This document shows, piece after piece, positions 1 through 8,575 of a DNA stretch of 64,000 nt (positions are counted from its first letter, which is position 1; the number at the start of each line of letters is the position of its first letter). Position numbers and translations under genes: made by a program. The stretch comes from Bradyrhizobium sp. CCGUVB4N. Lineage in GTDB: Bacteria; Pseudomonadota; Alphaproteobacteria; Rhizobiales; Xanthobacteraceae. The stretch spans positions 5,952,001 to 6,016,000 of the forward strand of contig NZ_JANADP010000001.1 of assembly GCF_024199945.1 (NCBI RefSeq), given 5' to 3'. The notes beneath the pieces are model-generated. The model was given only the letters and a program-made list of their open reading frames with translations. It had not been told where the DNA came from and made no database searches.

Positions 1-546
1 CAGATCGAACGGCGCGCCGTTGGCGTCGCGCAGGGTCGCCAGCGACACCACCGCGTCATCGGTCGACGAGAAGATCGCGTCGAGCAGATTATATTGCGCG
101 CCGCGTTCGTTGACGTAGGCGCCGACCAGCGTCGCGCCCCAGCGCGAGGCCGTCGGCAATGCCAGCACATCGTAGGTCCGGACCATGCCGTCGCGCACGC
201 AATGGGCGGCGGCCTGGTGCGGCTGTCCGTTCTTGAGCGCGCTTGCCACCGCTTCCGACAACGCAGTGGCGCAGTCCGGCGACAGCTCGGCGACCGGAAT
301 GTCCCAGCGCTCCTCGCCGAGCCATTTCTGCACGTAGCGTCCGCTGCGCGAGAGTTCGAGCGCGCCATCCCCCTTGAGCAAAGCGATATGGTCGGCCAGC
401 CGTCCGAGGCTGCCGAGCATCACGTCCTCATAACGCGGCAGCCGGTCACCCGGCTTCAACGCGGCACGCCATTTGCGCTGAAGCACCGGGATGTCGTCAA
501 ACATTTCGGTGACCGGTTTGCCCGGCATCTTCTTCGCGGCACTCAT
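1..546 (-). CDS. PAS-type sensory protein, N-terminal part (runs off the window)
   Basis: The first 182 codons of a minus-strand gene are present; the rest lies left of base 1. It starts at ATG 546 (MSAAKKMPGKPVTEMF). The fold looks like a PAS_5-type sensory region (PRYEDVMLGSLGRLADHIALLK) followed by the start of a second PAS-like segment (NLLDAIFSSTDDAVVSLATL). In rhizobial relatives this arrangement usually leads into GGDEF and/or EAL domains, but the output domain is not visible here, so that role is inference. No signal peptide or membrane segment is seen in this part, so it is probably cytoplasmic. Confidence 0.6.
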   Translation of the reverse strand, partial: MSAAKKMPGKPVTEMFDDIPVLQRKWRAALKPGDRLPRYEDVMLGSLGRLADHIALLKGDGALELSRSGRYVQKWLGEERWDIPVAELSPDCATALSEAVASALKNGQPHQAAAHCVRDGMVRTYDVLALPTASRWGATLVGAYVNERGAQYNLLDAIFSSTDDAVVSLATLRDANGAPFDL

Positions 547-1012
547 TGTAGTCCCCAACGCACTTTCCCACCGCATCCAATGCAAGCCCGCTTAATGGCA
601 TGTAAAAAGGCCGCAGCCGCGGTTCCATTTTAGCGATTATGACAGTTTTAAGTCGCGCCTTGGTTAGTGCGCGTTAGAGACTATGACGGTTGCTTAAAAT
701 GCGATGCAGAGCTCCTCGCAATGACTGAGTAGTAGGATGGGTAGAGCGAAGCGAAACCCATCAGCGCTTTCTCCGCGCGGAAACATGATGGGTTTCGCAA
801 GTGCTCTACCCATCCTACGCCCCTCGTTGCAGACACGCCTTCGCATCCTCGCGGCGCATGTCGCCCGAGCTTTGCTTTCATCGCCTCACTCCATTGAAAG
901 AGGCGCAAGGAATTGTGGCCTGAAACCTTGCAGCCCGGATGGAGCGAAGCGCAATCCGGGACTCTATCGATGCCGGCACAGCGGCCCCGGATTTCGCTTC
1001 GCTCCATCGAGG
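547..1012. other. Intergenic region rich in palindromic repeats
   Basis: I see no convincing gene in these 466 bases. From about 733 to the end of the region it consists mostly of two families of short inverted repeats, listed separately. Open frames crossing it are short and lack ribosome binding sites or recognisable residues. Confidence 0.6.
733..817. repeat. Inverted pair of palindromic elements (GATGGGT type)
   Basis: TAGGATGGGTAGAGCGAAGC at 733 is mirrored by a near-complementary copy ending at 817 (CTCTACCCATCCTA). Each half also contains its own small palindrome (GATGGGT...ACCCATC). It is intergenic, as is usual for such elements in Bradyrhizobium-like genomes. Confidence 0.7.
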
Positions 1013-1018
1013 CTACGG
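934..1018. repeat. Two facing copies of a CCCGGAT-GGAGCGAAGC-ATCCGGG element
   Basis: One copy at 934-960 (CCCGGATGGAGCGAAGCG...ATCCGGG) faces an inverted copy at about 985-1016 (CCCCGGATTTCGCTTCGCTCC). The second copy runs into the last codons of the LysR gene on the minus strand. A third copy lies at 3002-3030. Confidence 0.7.
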
Positions 1019-1873
1019 CCGCGCGTCTGCCATCTTCTCGATCACCAGATCCAGCAACGCCCGCAAACGCGCCAAACGCCTGAGATCGCGGTGATAGCCG
1101 ACATAGGTGTCGCGACCGGGCGGGCTGGCGCCGATGTCGAGCGCGACCAGGCGGCGATCGCGATCACCAAGTGGACGTGGCAGCACAGCAAGGCCGCCAC
1201 CACCGGCGCAGAGCTCGGCCTGCGCCTGGCGGTTGTTGCTGCGTGAGGCGATCTCCGCCTTCGGCAGCGTGCGCTTCAGCCAGACCGCGTCGGGCATATC
1301 GGAAAATTCGGCGTTCATGGTCACGATGCGGACGCCGCTGCCGTCACCGGCACGCGGCGGCTTGCTGCCCTTCTTACCGTAGAGCCCGTAGGGAATGTGG
1401 AGCAGTTTCCTGGAAATGACCTCGGGCTCATCGAAAGGCTTGATGCGAAACACCAGATCGGCTTCGCGCCGCGGCAGGCTGTAGAGCCGCGCATCGGTGA
1501 GGAGCTCGACGACCACCTTGGGATGGCGTTTGCCGAAGGCCGCGATCACCGGCGACAGCATCACCGCGCCGAACCAGTCCGACGAGGACAGGCGCAAAGT
1601 CCCGTCGAGCTGCGTCTCCGTGCCCGTCGCCTGCCGTTGAAGCGCGATCGCCTCCTCCTCGATCCGCTCGGCATGCGCCAGCACGGCCGTGCCTTCATCG
1701 GTGAGGACAAAGCCGTCGGCGGTGCGCTGGAACAGCGTCTGCCCGAGCGCCTGTTCGAGCGCACGCAGCCGCCGCCCCATGGTCGGCTGGGTCTGGCCGA
1801 TTTTTCGCGCGGCAGCGCCGAGCGTGCCCTCGCGGGCAATCGCCAGGAAGATGCGCAGATCGCCCCACTCCAT
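1013..1873 (-). CDS. LysR-family transcriptional regulator
   Basis: A 286-residue DNA-binding regulator. The N-terminal winged helix is clear (residues 1-60: MEWGDLRIFLAIAREGTLGA, then AAARKIGQTQPTMGRRLRAL), followed by a LysR substrate-binding domain. I chose ATG 1873 because the alignable LysR start is MEWGDLRIF; an in-frame start upstream would add 18 unrelated residues. It is divergent from the oxidoreductase gene at 1992 across 118 bp, the classic LysR arrangement, so it probably controls that gene. The inducer is unknown. The last codons overlap a palindromic repeat. Confidence 0.88.
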   Translation of the reverse strand: MEWGDLRIFLAIAREGTLGAAARKIGQTQPTMGRRLRALEQALGQTLFQRTADGFVLTDEGTAVLAHAERIEEEAIALQRQATGTETQLDGTLRLSSSDWFGAVMLSPVIAAFGKRHPKVVVELLTDARLYSLPRREADLVFRIKPFDEPEVISRKLLHIPYGLYGKKGSKPPRAGDGSGVRIVTMNAEFSDMPDAVWLKRTLPKAEIASRSNNRQAQAELCAGGGGLAVLPRPLGDRDRRLVALDIGASPPGRDTYVGYHRDLRRLARLRALLDLVIEKMADARP

Positions 1874-1991
1874 AGGAGTTCCCCCGATCAAAACCTGGTC
1901 ATTCAAAAATGCACGATCGTCGTACATCCTTGTTCGTTCCCATGCAAAAAATCATGGGCATATTGGAGGGCGACAACGGAGCAAGACGATC

Positions 1992-2984
1992 ATGACGAGA
2001 CAATCGACAATGCGCGCAGGCGTGCTGGAGACCCATAACGCGCCCTTGCGCATCTCCACCATCTCAACGCCCGAGATCGGCCCCCGCGAGGTGCTGGTGC
2101 GGGTGCGCGCAAGCGGGGTCAATCCGCTCGACACCAAGATCCATGCGGGCGCCGCCGCCCATGCCCGCCATCCGCTGCCGGCGATCCCCGGCATCGATCT
2201 CGCCGGCATTGTCGAGCAGGCCGGCCGCGAGGTCTCGCGGTTCAAGGCTGGCGACGAAGTCTATGGCATGACCGGCGGGGTCGGCGGCGTGCAGGGGTCG
2301 CTCGCCGTATTCGCCGCAGTCGATGCCGACCTGCTGGCGCTCAAGCCGGCCAATCTCAGCATGCGCGAGGCCGCCGCGCTCCCCCTGATCTTCATCACGG
2401 CGTGGGAAGGCCTGATCGACCGGGCTGGCCTCAAGGCCGGACAGAAGGTCCTGATCCATGGCGGCGCAGGCGGTGTCGGCCATGTCGCGATCCAGATCGC
2501 GCGTGCGTTCGGCGCGGAGGTGTTCGCGACCGGCTCGGCATCCCAGCGCGCGACGATCGAAAGCTTTGGCGCTGTATTCATCGACCGCGACACCACGGTT
2601 GAGACCTACGTCGGCGAACACACCGGCGGCCGCGGCTTCGACATCGTCTACGACACCGTCGGCGGCAAGGTGCTCGATGCGTCCTTTGCGGCGGTGCGCC
2701 GCTTCGGTCATGTCGTGAGCGCGCTCGGCTGGGGCACGCATGCGCTGGCGCCGCTGTCGTTCCGCGCCGCCACCTATTCCGGCGTGTTCACGCTGCTGCC
2801 GCTGCTCTCCGGCGAAGGCCGCGCGCATCACGGGGAGATCATGGCGGAAGCCGCGCGGCTCGCCGAGGCCGGCAAGCTGGTGCCGCTGCTCGATGCCAGG
2901 CGCTTCACCATGGAGAGCGTTGGTGAGGCCTATGCGCTGATCCGGGACCATGCCGCCAAGGGCAAGCTGGTGGTCGATATCTGA
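1992..2984 (+). CDS. Zinc-type alcohol dehydrogenase-like / quinone oxidoreductase family protein
   Basis: A 330-residue MDR-superfamily NADPH-dependent reductase. The GroES-like half (TPEIGPREVLVRVRASGVNP) is followed by the nucleotide-binding motif GGAGGVGHVAIQIARAFGAE near residues 158-177. The cysteine and histidine ligands of classical zinc alcohol dehydrogenases are absent, so it belongs to the zinc-free quinone-reductase branch and probably acts on quinones or enones in the cytoplasm. ATG 1992 gives the family-normal N-terminus. The divergent LysR at 1873 is its likely regulator. The exact substrate cannot be read from sequence. Confidence 0.85.
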   Translation: MTRQSTMRAGVLETHNAPLRISTISTPEIGPREVLVRVRASGVNPLDTKIHAGAAAHARHPLPAIPGIDLAGIVEQAGREVSRFKAGDEVYGMTGGVGGVQGSLAVFAAVDADLLALKPANLSMREAAALPLIFITAWEGLIDRAGLKAGQKVLIHGGAGGVGHVAIQIARAFGAEVFATGSASQRATIESFGAVFIDRDTTVETYVGEHTGGRGFDIVYDTVGGKVLDASFAAVRRFGHVVSALGWGTHALAPLSFRAATYSGVFTLLPLLSGEGRAHHGEIMAEAARLAEAGKLVPLLDARRFTMESVGEAYALIRDHAAKGKLVVDI

Positions 2985-3001
2985 GGGCGCGAACTCTTGT
3001 A

Positions 3002-3030
3002 GCCCGGATGGAGCGAAGCGAAATCCGGGC
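3002..3030. repeat. Palindromic element (GCCCGGAT-GGAGCGAAGCG-ATCCGGGC)
   Basis: Eight-base arms GCCCGGAT and ATCCGGGC flank a GGAGCGAAGC core directly after the oxidoreductase stop. It is the same family as the copies at 934-1018 and could form a hairpin in the 3' end of the message. Confidence 0.75.
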
Positions 3031-3049
3031 AACCAAGCTTCACGCGCCC

Positions 3050-3244
3050 CTAATCCTCGCTCGACGCCGTGAAGCGGTTGCGCAAATGGGCCTGCGACAA
3101 CAGGAAGAACAGCGCGCGCTCGCCATAATATTTGGCGGACGGCCGCGAACGTTCGAAGCCGTCGGCAAATATCTTGCCGGACTGGTCGCAGACCTGCCAC
3201 CGCCAACCGAACCGTTTGCGTCTGGTGAGGATCACTTCGAACAT
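3050..3244 (-). CDS. Small conserved hypothetical protein (64 aa)
   Basis: A 64-residue protein starting MFEVILTRRKRFGWRW and containing GKIFADGFERSRPSAKYYGE. The central part faintly resembles DUF1508-like beta hairpins that repeat a W-x-W-V...G-K-I pattern, but it is too short to be sure. I used ATG 3244; a longer frame to 3406 adds sequence without protein character. It sits alone between the oxidoreductase and the aldo/keto reductase. No function is assigned. Confidence 0.55.
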   Translation of the reverse strand: MFEVILTRRKRFGWRWQVCDQSGKIFADGFERSRPSAKYYGERALFFLLSQAHLRNRFTASSED

Positions 3245-3535
3245 GCCGACGAGTTTGCCCCTGCTCCTTGCCGGTCGCGCAAGCCCACAAGGCTGCGCCG
3301 GCCTCCCCCATTGGACGGATGCCCGACATATAACCCAGCAGGAAGGAAAGCGAATTAAATTGATTATCGGAAATACGTATCCTGCACCGGTATGACGAAG
3401 TCGCAACGCGCCTGGAATAAGCCGGTGCCTCCGGTGTTTTTAGTGCCTACGCGGCGGAGCTTGGTAGCGCTTACAGCGATACACAGGGGAGAAATGTCCG
3501 GTAAGCGAACGCTCACCGGGCATTCACAACAAATG

Positions 3536-4519
3536 TTAGCGGCCGACCCGCGCCTGGAGATGTGCGGGGTAACGGTCACCTTGCACCGTCACATTGGCCA
3601 GCTCCCCCAGAATCGCAGCGAGATCCGCAGTCGACAGTGTCACCGCAGCCGCGCCGAGATTTTCCGCGAGCCGGTGCAGCTTGGTGGTGCCGGGTATCGG
3701 CACGATCCAGGGCTTCTGTGCGAGCAGCCAGGCCAGCGCGATCTGTGCAGGAGTCACATTTCGCGCTGCGGCGAGCTCGCCGAGCAGATCGACCAGCGCC
3801 CGATTAGCTTTGCGTGCGCTCGATGAGAAGCGCGGCACGATATTGCGGAAATCGCTGCTGTCGAACGCCGTGCTCTCGTTGATCGCGCCGGTCAGAAAGC
3901 CCTTGCCGAGCGGGCTGAACGGAACGAAGCCGATGCCGAGCTCCTCCAGCGTCGGCAAGATCTCCTGCTCCGGCTCACGCCACCACAGCGAATATTCGCT
4001 TTGCAGTGCGGTGACGGGCTGCACCGCGTGGGCACGACGGATGCTCGAGGCGCCTGCCTCGGACAGGCCGAAATGCAGCACCTTGCCCTCGCGGATCAAA
4101 TCCTTGACCGCGCCGGCGGTATCCTCGATCGGCACCGCCGGATCGACGCGATGCTGATAGAACAGATCGATGCGGTCGGTCCTGAGCCGCTTCAACGCAG
4201 CCTCCGCCACCGCCTTGACGTTGGCGGGAGAGCTGTCGAGCCCGGCGTCGACCTTGCCGCCCTTGAAGCCGAACTTGGTGGCGATCACCGCCTTGTCGCG
4301 GAACGGCGCTAGCGCCTCGCCCACCAGCTCCTCGTTGACGAAGGGGCCATAGGCCTCGGCGGTGTCGAAGAACGTCACGCCGCGTTCGAACGCCGTCCGG
4401 ATCAGTGTGATTGCTTGTGACGTCTCGGTCGGGGGGCCGTAGCCGTAACTCAGTCCCATGCAGCCGAGGCCAAGGGCCGAGACCTCGAGACCACTCTTGC
4501 CCAGTTTGCGCGTCTGCAT
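3536..4519 (-). CDS. Aldo/keto reductase
   Basis: A 327-residue TIM-barrel NADPH-dependent carbonyl reductase. The catalytic tetrad is present: Asp52 and Tyr57 (FFDTAEAYG), Lys82 (IATKFGF) and His123 (FYQHRVDP). The C-terminal cofactor-binding segment IVPIPGTTKLHRLAENL is complete. The start MQTRKLGKSGLEVSALGLG is standard for the AKR13-like group that reduces diverse aldehydes. It is divergent from the LysR gene at 4623 across 103 bp, which is its likely regulator. The physiological substrate is unknown. Confidence 0.92.
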   Translation of the reverse strand: MQTRKLGKSGLEVSALGLGCMGLSYGYGPPTETSQAITLIRTAFERGVTFFDTAEAYGPFVNEELVGEALAPFRDKAVIATKFGFKGGKVDAGLDSSPANVKAVAEAALKRLRTDRIDLFYQHRVDPAVPIEDTAGAVKDLIREGKVLHFGLSEAGASSIRRAHAVQPVTALQSEYSLWWREPEQEILPTLEELGIGFVPFSPLGKGFLTGAINESTAFDSSDFRNIVPRFSSSARKANRALVDLLGELAAARNVTPAQIALAWLLAQKPWIVPIPGTTKLHRLAENLGAAAVTLSTADLAAILGELANVTVQGDRYPAHLQARVGR

Positions 4520-4622
4520 TGCTGCTCTCCTCTAGAGATCAATTTCGGCAGCAAATTTAGGCCGCGCGCGGGCCTGCGATTAGGTGATAAAATCGGCATG
4601 TACTCATGACCTGGACTCATGA

Positions 4623-5516
4623 ATGGCCCGCACCAACACCAACGATCTGCTCGCCTTTCTCGCCGTCGCGCGCGAACGCAGCTTTACCCGCGCAGCGGCC
4701 CAGCTCGGCGTGTCGCAATCGGCGCTCAGCCACACCGTGCGCGCGCTGGAGGAGCGGCTGGGCTTGAGGCTTCTCACCCGCACCACCCGCAGCGTCGCGC
4801 CAACGGAGGCCGGCGAACGGCTGCTCCGAACCATCGGGCCGCGCTTCGACGAGATCGATGCCGAACTGTCAGCGCTCACCGCGTTGCGCGCCACACCTGC
4901 CGGCACGGTCCGCATCACCACGGGCGAACACGCGGCGCAGACGATCCTGTGGCCGGCGCTGGCAAAACTCTTGCCGCGCTATCCCGACGTCAAGGTCGAG
5001 CTCGTCGTCGACTATGGCCTCACCGACATCGTCGCAGAGCGTTACGACGCCGGCGTCCGTCTCGGCGAGCAAGTCGCCAGGGACATGATCGCGGTGCGGA
5101 TCGGGCCGGAGATGCGGATGGCCGTGGTCGGCGCGCCCGCCTATTTCGCCGCGCGCGGCAGGCCGAAGCGGCCGCAGGATCTCACCGAGCACAATTGCAT
5201 CAACCTGCGCCTGCCGACCTATGGCGGGATCTATGCCTGGGAGTTCGAGAAGCGCGGCCGCGTCATGAAGGTACGCGTCGACGGCCAGCTCGTGTTCAAT
5301 ACCGGCCTGCTCAGGATGAATGCCGTGCTGGCGGGGCTCGGCCTCGCCTACATCCCGGAAGATCTCGTCAAGCGCGAGATCGCCGACGGCCGGCTGGTCC
5401 GCGTGCTCGCCGACTGGTGCGCGCCGTTCGCCGGCTATCACCTGTATTACCCCAGCCGGCGGCAGTCGACGCCGGCGTTTGCGGTGCTGGTGGAGGCGCT
5501 GAGATACCGGAAGTGA
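4623..5516 (+). CDS. LysR-family transcriptional regulator
   Basis: A 297-residue regulator. The N-terminal helix-turn-helix is textbook (RSFTRAAAQLGVSQSALSHT, residues 18-37), and the effector domain starts near residue 90. The pattern AAQLGVSQSALSHTVR plus a C-terminus rich in Y and P (YHLYYPSRRQ) is typical of the LysR subgroup next to aldo/keto reductases or dehydrogenases. It is divergent from the aldo/keto reductase at 4519 and probably controls it and itself from the shared 103-bp region. Confidence 0.9.
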   Translation: MARTNTNDLLAFLAVARERSFTRAAAQLGVSQSALSHTVRALEERLGLRLLTRTTRSVAPTEAGERLLRTIGPRFDEIDAELSALTALRATPAGTVRITTGEHAAQTILWPALAKLLPRYPDVKVELVVDYGLTDIVAERYDAGVRLGEQVARDMIAVRIGPEMRMAVVGAPAYFAARGRPKRPQDLTEHNCINLRLPTYGGIYAWEFEKRGRVMKVRVDGQLVFNTGLLRMNAVLAGLGLAYIPEDLVKREIADGRLVRVLADWCAPFAGYHLYYPSRRQSTPAFAVLVEALRYRK

Positions 5517-5527
5517 GGGAGCACGCT

Positions 5528-5585
5528 CTCGTGCCTCGGACGCAGCGGAGCGTCACTTCGTGCCGCACCGCGTCCGGGACACGAG
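5528..5585. repeat. Inverted repeat between convergent genes
   Basis: CTCGTG and CACGAG form the outer arms, with inner arms CTCGGACGC and GCGTCCGGG. It lies between the stop of the LysR gene and the stop of the minus-strand gene at 5591, so it may work as a two-way terminator or be another dispersed palindromic element. There is no T-run. Confidence 0.55.
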
Positions 5586-5590
5586 CAAGG

Positions 5591-6667
5591 TTAGCGCGCG
5601 ACGACTTCGACTTCGCCGTCGACGCCGTTGACGACGTTGAAACCGCGCTCGTAGACCTTGCCCTCGTTCTTGGCGATGGCGCGGTACTCGCCTTCGGAGA
5701 GCACGACGCGCGGGAAGGCGCCGATCGATTCCTTGATGACGTCGCCACCCGGGGTCAGCACCGACCAGGCGGTGTTGGCGAGCGCCTCGCCGCCCTTGTC
5801 GCTGACGAGCTTGAGCGTGATCACGGCGGCGCGGTGGGTGATGGTGACGTCGGTCAGCTTGCCGGCCTGGACGCGGATGTCCGAGCGCACCACCGAGTTG
5901 GCGTCGCCATAGTTGGAGATGATGTAGTAGGTGCCCTCCGGCAGCAGCACCACGTCGCCGGCGGCGACGTTCGGCACCAGCGAGGCACGCTCGCCGGACT
6001 CGAACTGGCTGCCTTTGTAGATCGCGAACGAGATCTGGTTCAGCGGAATGCGGCTGGTGCCGACGCGGCCCTCGATGCGCAGACCGCCGGCCGGCAGCAC
6101 GAAGGATTCGCGATCGGTCTCGGCCTTCAGGCTGACGGTGCGCACCGCGCTGACGAGGCCGAAGGCGACGTGCACGACGTAATTGCCCGGCGGCAGCACG
6201 ATGTTGGGCGTCGCACTGCGATCCTCGCGGATCAGCTTGAAGGTGCCGTTCTCGTCGGGACGATCGGCGAACACCCGCCACACCAGGCCGCTGCTGATCG
6301 CCGGCGTGTCCTTGCCGTATTTGGCGCTCAGCGACAGCACGGCCTGTCCGGGTGCGGCCGCATTGAGGGGGGCTGCCGGCGGAACGCTCGTCACCGCGGG
6401 CGGCGGCATGCTGGGCGTATTCGGCTGTGTCAGGGTCGGCGGCAGGCTCGGCGGGGGACCGGCGCCTGGACCGGAGGGCGGCGCCAGGCTGACGGCCCCG
6501 CCCGGATCGGGCACCGAAGCCGGAGGCACCGGCGGCGGCCGATCCGAGAAAAGCTGCGCTTGGGCGGCAGTCTGGCCGAGAACGACAAGGCACGCGGCAA
6601 GGACAAGCGCCGGCAGCAGCCTGCCGCCGCGCCGCCATCCGATGATGCCGTCACCCCCGAGAGTCAT
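5591..6667 (-). CDS. Secreted beta-rich hypothetical protein
   Basis: A 358-residue protein with a cleavable signal peptide (hydrophobic LLPALVLAACLVVLG, cleavage likely after AQA near residue 37). A low-complexity proline and glycine linker follows to about residue 110, then about 240 residues of beta-sandwich-like sequence. Repeated patterns such as LPPGNYVVHVAFG, LPEGTYYIISNYG and LSEGEYRAIAKNE look like carboxypeptidase-regulatory or PEGA-like surface repeats. Location is probably periplasmic or cell surface. A frame in the +1 register inside the same DNA (5553-6638) has no protein character. Function unknown. Confidence 0.75.
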   Translation of the reverse strand: MTLGGDGIIGWRRGGRLLPALVLAACLVVLGQTAAQAQLFSDRPPPVPPASVPDPGGAVSLAPPSGPGAGPPPSLPPTLTQPNTPSMPPPAVTSVPPAAPLNAAAPGQAVLSLSAKYGKDTPAISSGLVWRVFADRPDENGTFKLIREDRSATPNIVLPPGNYVVHVAFGLVSAVRTVSLKAETDRESFVLPAGGLRIEGRVGTSRIPLNQISFAIYKGSQFESGERASLVPNVAAGDVVLLPEGTYYIISNYGDANSVVRSDIRVQAGKLTDVTITHRAAVITLKLVSDKGGEALANTAWSVLTPGGDVIKESIGAFPRVVLSEGEYRAIAKNEGKVYERGFNVVNGVDGEVEVVAR

Positions 6668-6910
6668 ACTCTCTGCTTTTCACCGAAAACGCGGCAAATT
6701 CAAGCCTCTGAAACCCCAAGAACTACGGCCTCAAGGCATTCTTTGGAACCCGGTTGACGCCTGCGTGATTACATCAGAGGCAACCGGCCCCCGCCACACT
6801 CCTGCCCCCAGCGTCCCAAACGCTATAAACCAAGCTTTGCCGTCTTTCTGGCGAAGCGGAAGCGCGGCGCCTACTCTGGAGTGAGGACGGCCCGGAGTAG
6901 GAGAGTTTCG

Positions 6911-7939
6911 GTGCTGGAAATCTTGAGAGGTCGCGGCGTGAACGGCGCGAACGGAGAAAAAGTCGGCCTCGGCAGCATCCGCCGGCCCGTCATTGGCCTG
7001 GCGCTGGGCGGCGGCGCGGCGCGCGGTTTTGCCCATATCGGTATCATGAGGACGCTGCTGGCCAACGGTATCGTACCCGATGTCGTGGTCGGCACCTCGA
7101 TCGGCGCGGTGGTCGGCGGCCTCCATGCGGCCGGCCGCCTCGATACGCTCGAAGAGTGGGGTCGCAGCCTGCAAGGCATGCGCAACATCCTCGGCTATCT
7201 CGACATCCGCCTCGACGGCTCCGGCCTGATCGGCGGCGAGAAGCTCGCCATCCGACTTGAGAAGGCGGTCGGCCAAACCCTGATCGAAGACCTTCCGATC
7301 AAGTTCGCGAGCGTCGCGACCGAGGTCCGCACCGGCCACGAGATCTGGCTGACTCGGGGACGCCTGGTCGAGGCGATGCGCGCCTCCTATGCGCTGCCCG
7401 GCATCTTCTCGCCGGTGATGATCGGCGACCGCTGGCTGGTCGACGGCGCGCTGGTGAACCCGGTGCCGGTTTCGGCGGCGCGGGCGCTCGGCGCCGAAAT
7501 CGTCATCGCCGTCAATCTGTCCACCGACGTCTTCACCCATTCGACGACGATCTATCAGCACGGTGCGGTGCCCGCGCCGGTCGCCCAAGTGACCGAGGAG
7601 GCCCCGGCCAAACGGCGCTTTCCGCGCTTCTTCTCGGCGGAGAAAACCGTCAAGCGCGAGTTCTTCGGCAGCGCCGGACGTCCCGGCATCTCCTCGGTGA
7701 TGATCGACGCCTTCAACATCATGCAGGACCGCATCACCCGCGCGCGGCTTGCCGGCGATCCGCCGGACCTCCTGATCACGCCACGGGTCGGTCAGTTCGG
7801 CTGGTTCGACTTCCATCGTGCCGAGGAGCTGATCGCGCACGGCACCCGCGCCGCCGAACGCGCGCTGGAGTCGATCCAGGAAACGATCGACGTGCTGGCG
7901 CCGGCGCCCGAAGGCACCGCGCCCAAAGCGATCGAGTAA
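6911..7939 (+). CDS. Patatin-like phospholipase (RssA-like)
   Basis: A 342-residue serine lipase of the bacterial patatin family. The oxyanion loop GGGAARG is at residues 33-39, the nucleophile is Ser63 in GTSIG, and the catalytic Asp lies in DGALVNPVP. I chose GTG 6911 because AGGAGAG at 6899-6905 sits five bases ahead of it; GTG 6881 upstream has no such site. The family hydrolyses membrane phospholipids or related acyl esters in the cytoplasm or at the inner membrane. The C-terminal region (RVGQFGWFDFHRAEELI) is normal for RssA-type proteins. It is convergent with the CBS protein downstream. Confidence 0.9.
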   Translation: MLEILRGRGVNGANGEKVGLGSIRRPVIGLALGGGAARGFAHIGIMRTLLANGIVPDVVVGTSIGAVVGGLHAAGRLDTLEEWGRSLQGMRNILGYLDIRLDGSGLIGGEKLAIRLEKAVGQTLIEDLPIKFASVATEVRTGHEIWLTRGRLVEAMRASYALPGIFSPVMIGDRWLVDGALVNPVPVSAARALGAEIVIAVNLSTDVFTHSTTIYQHGAVPAPVAQVTEEAPAKRRFPRFFSAEKTVKREFFGSAGRPGISSVMIDAFNIMQDRITRARLAGDPPDLLITPRVGQFGWFDFHRAEELIAHGTRAAERALESIQETIDVLAPAPEGTAPKAIE

Positions 7940-7958
7940 GCCCGGCGCGTAAGCCCGC

Positions 7959-8387
7959 TCAGGCCGTCTTGATGTAGTCGCGCAGGGCTTCCTGCTCGGA
8001 CTCGTATTCCTGGACCCGGCGCTTGACGATGTCGCCGATCGAGATCAGCCCGACCACCTTGCCGTTTTCGACGACGGGCAGATGGCGGAACTTGCCGGTG
8101 GTCATCATCTCCATGAGCTCGGCAACCGTGTCGGTCTCCTTGCAGGTGACGACCTTTCGGGTCATGACCTGAGACACCGGCTCTTCCAGCACACCCGCAC
8201 CGCGCTCGCCAAGCACACGAACGATATCGCGCTCCGACAGGATGCCCTCGAGTCGGCTCTGGTTCATCACCAGCACCGCGCCGATCTTCTTCTCGGCGAG
8301 CAGCTTGACCGCGGCAGCCAGCGTCGCGTCGGGCTCGACGCTCATGATCTGGTGGCCCTTGGTATTGAGAATGGAACGTATTGTCAT
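7959..8387 (-). CDS. Tandem CBS-domain protein
   Basis: A 142-residue protein made almost entirely of two CBS domains (about 5-60 and 72-128), each ending in the usual GILSERDIVR or GLISIGDIVKRR motif. Such stand-alone pairs bind adenine nucleotides and often act as energy sensors. The start ATG 8387 is preceded by AGGGAGG, and translation from there removes an unrelated 21-residue extension. It is soluble, with no partner domain; its target is unknown. It is convergent with the patatin gene. Confidence 0.9.
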   Translation of the reverse strand: MTIRSILNTKGHQIMSVEPDATLAAAVKLLAEKKIGAVLVMNQSRLEGILSERDIVRVLGERGAGVLEEPVSQVMTRKVVTCKETDTVAELMEMMTTGKFRHLPVVENGKVVGLISIGDIVKRRVQEYESEQEALRDYIKTA

Positions 8388-8575
8388 TGTCGCCTCCCTG
8401 AATCGAATCCGTCCGCTTGGCGCGGTTTGGACTTGTTCGCGAGTCTTCAACTAACAGTTTCGGCGCCGGTTTCACGTTCAGGCGCTTTGCGAAGCGCAGC
8501 TTCTATGAGCTTGCTGCTTCGGAACATTCTTCCAGCGAATGATGGATGAATTCGGGCCGCGCCGCAAGCGCCGCG

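Noticed and set aside
4619..6757. Long 712-residue frame across the LysR and secreted-protein genes
   Set aside because: Arg-rich shadow frame; the true LysR (4623-5516) and secreted protein (5591-6667) occupy other frames and show clear family residues.
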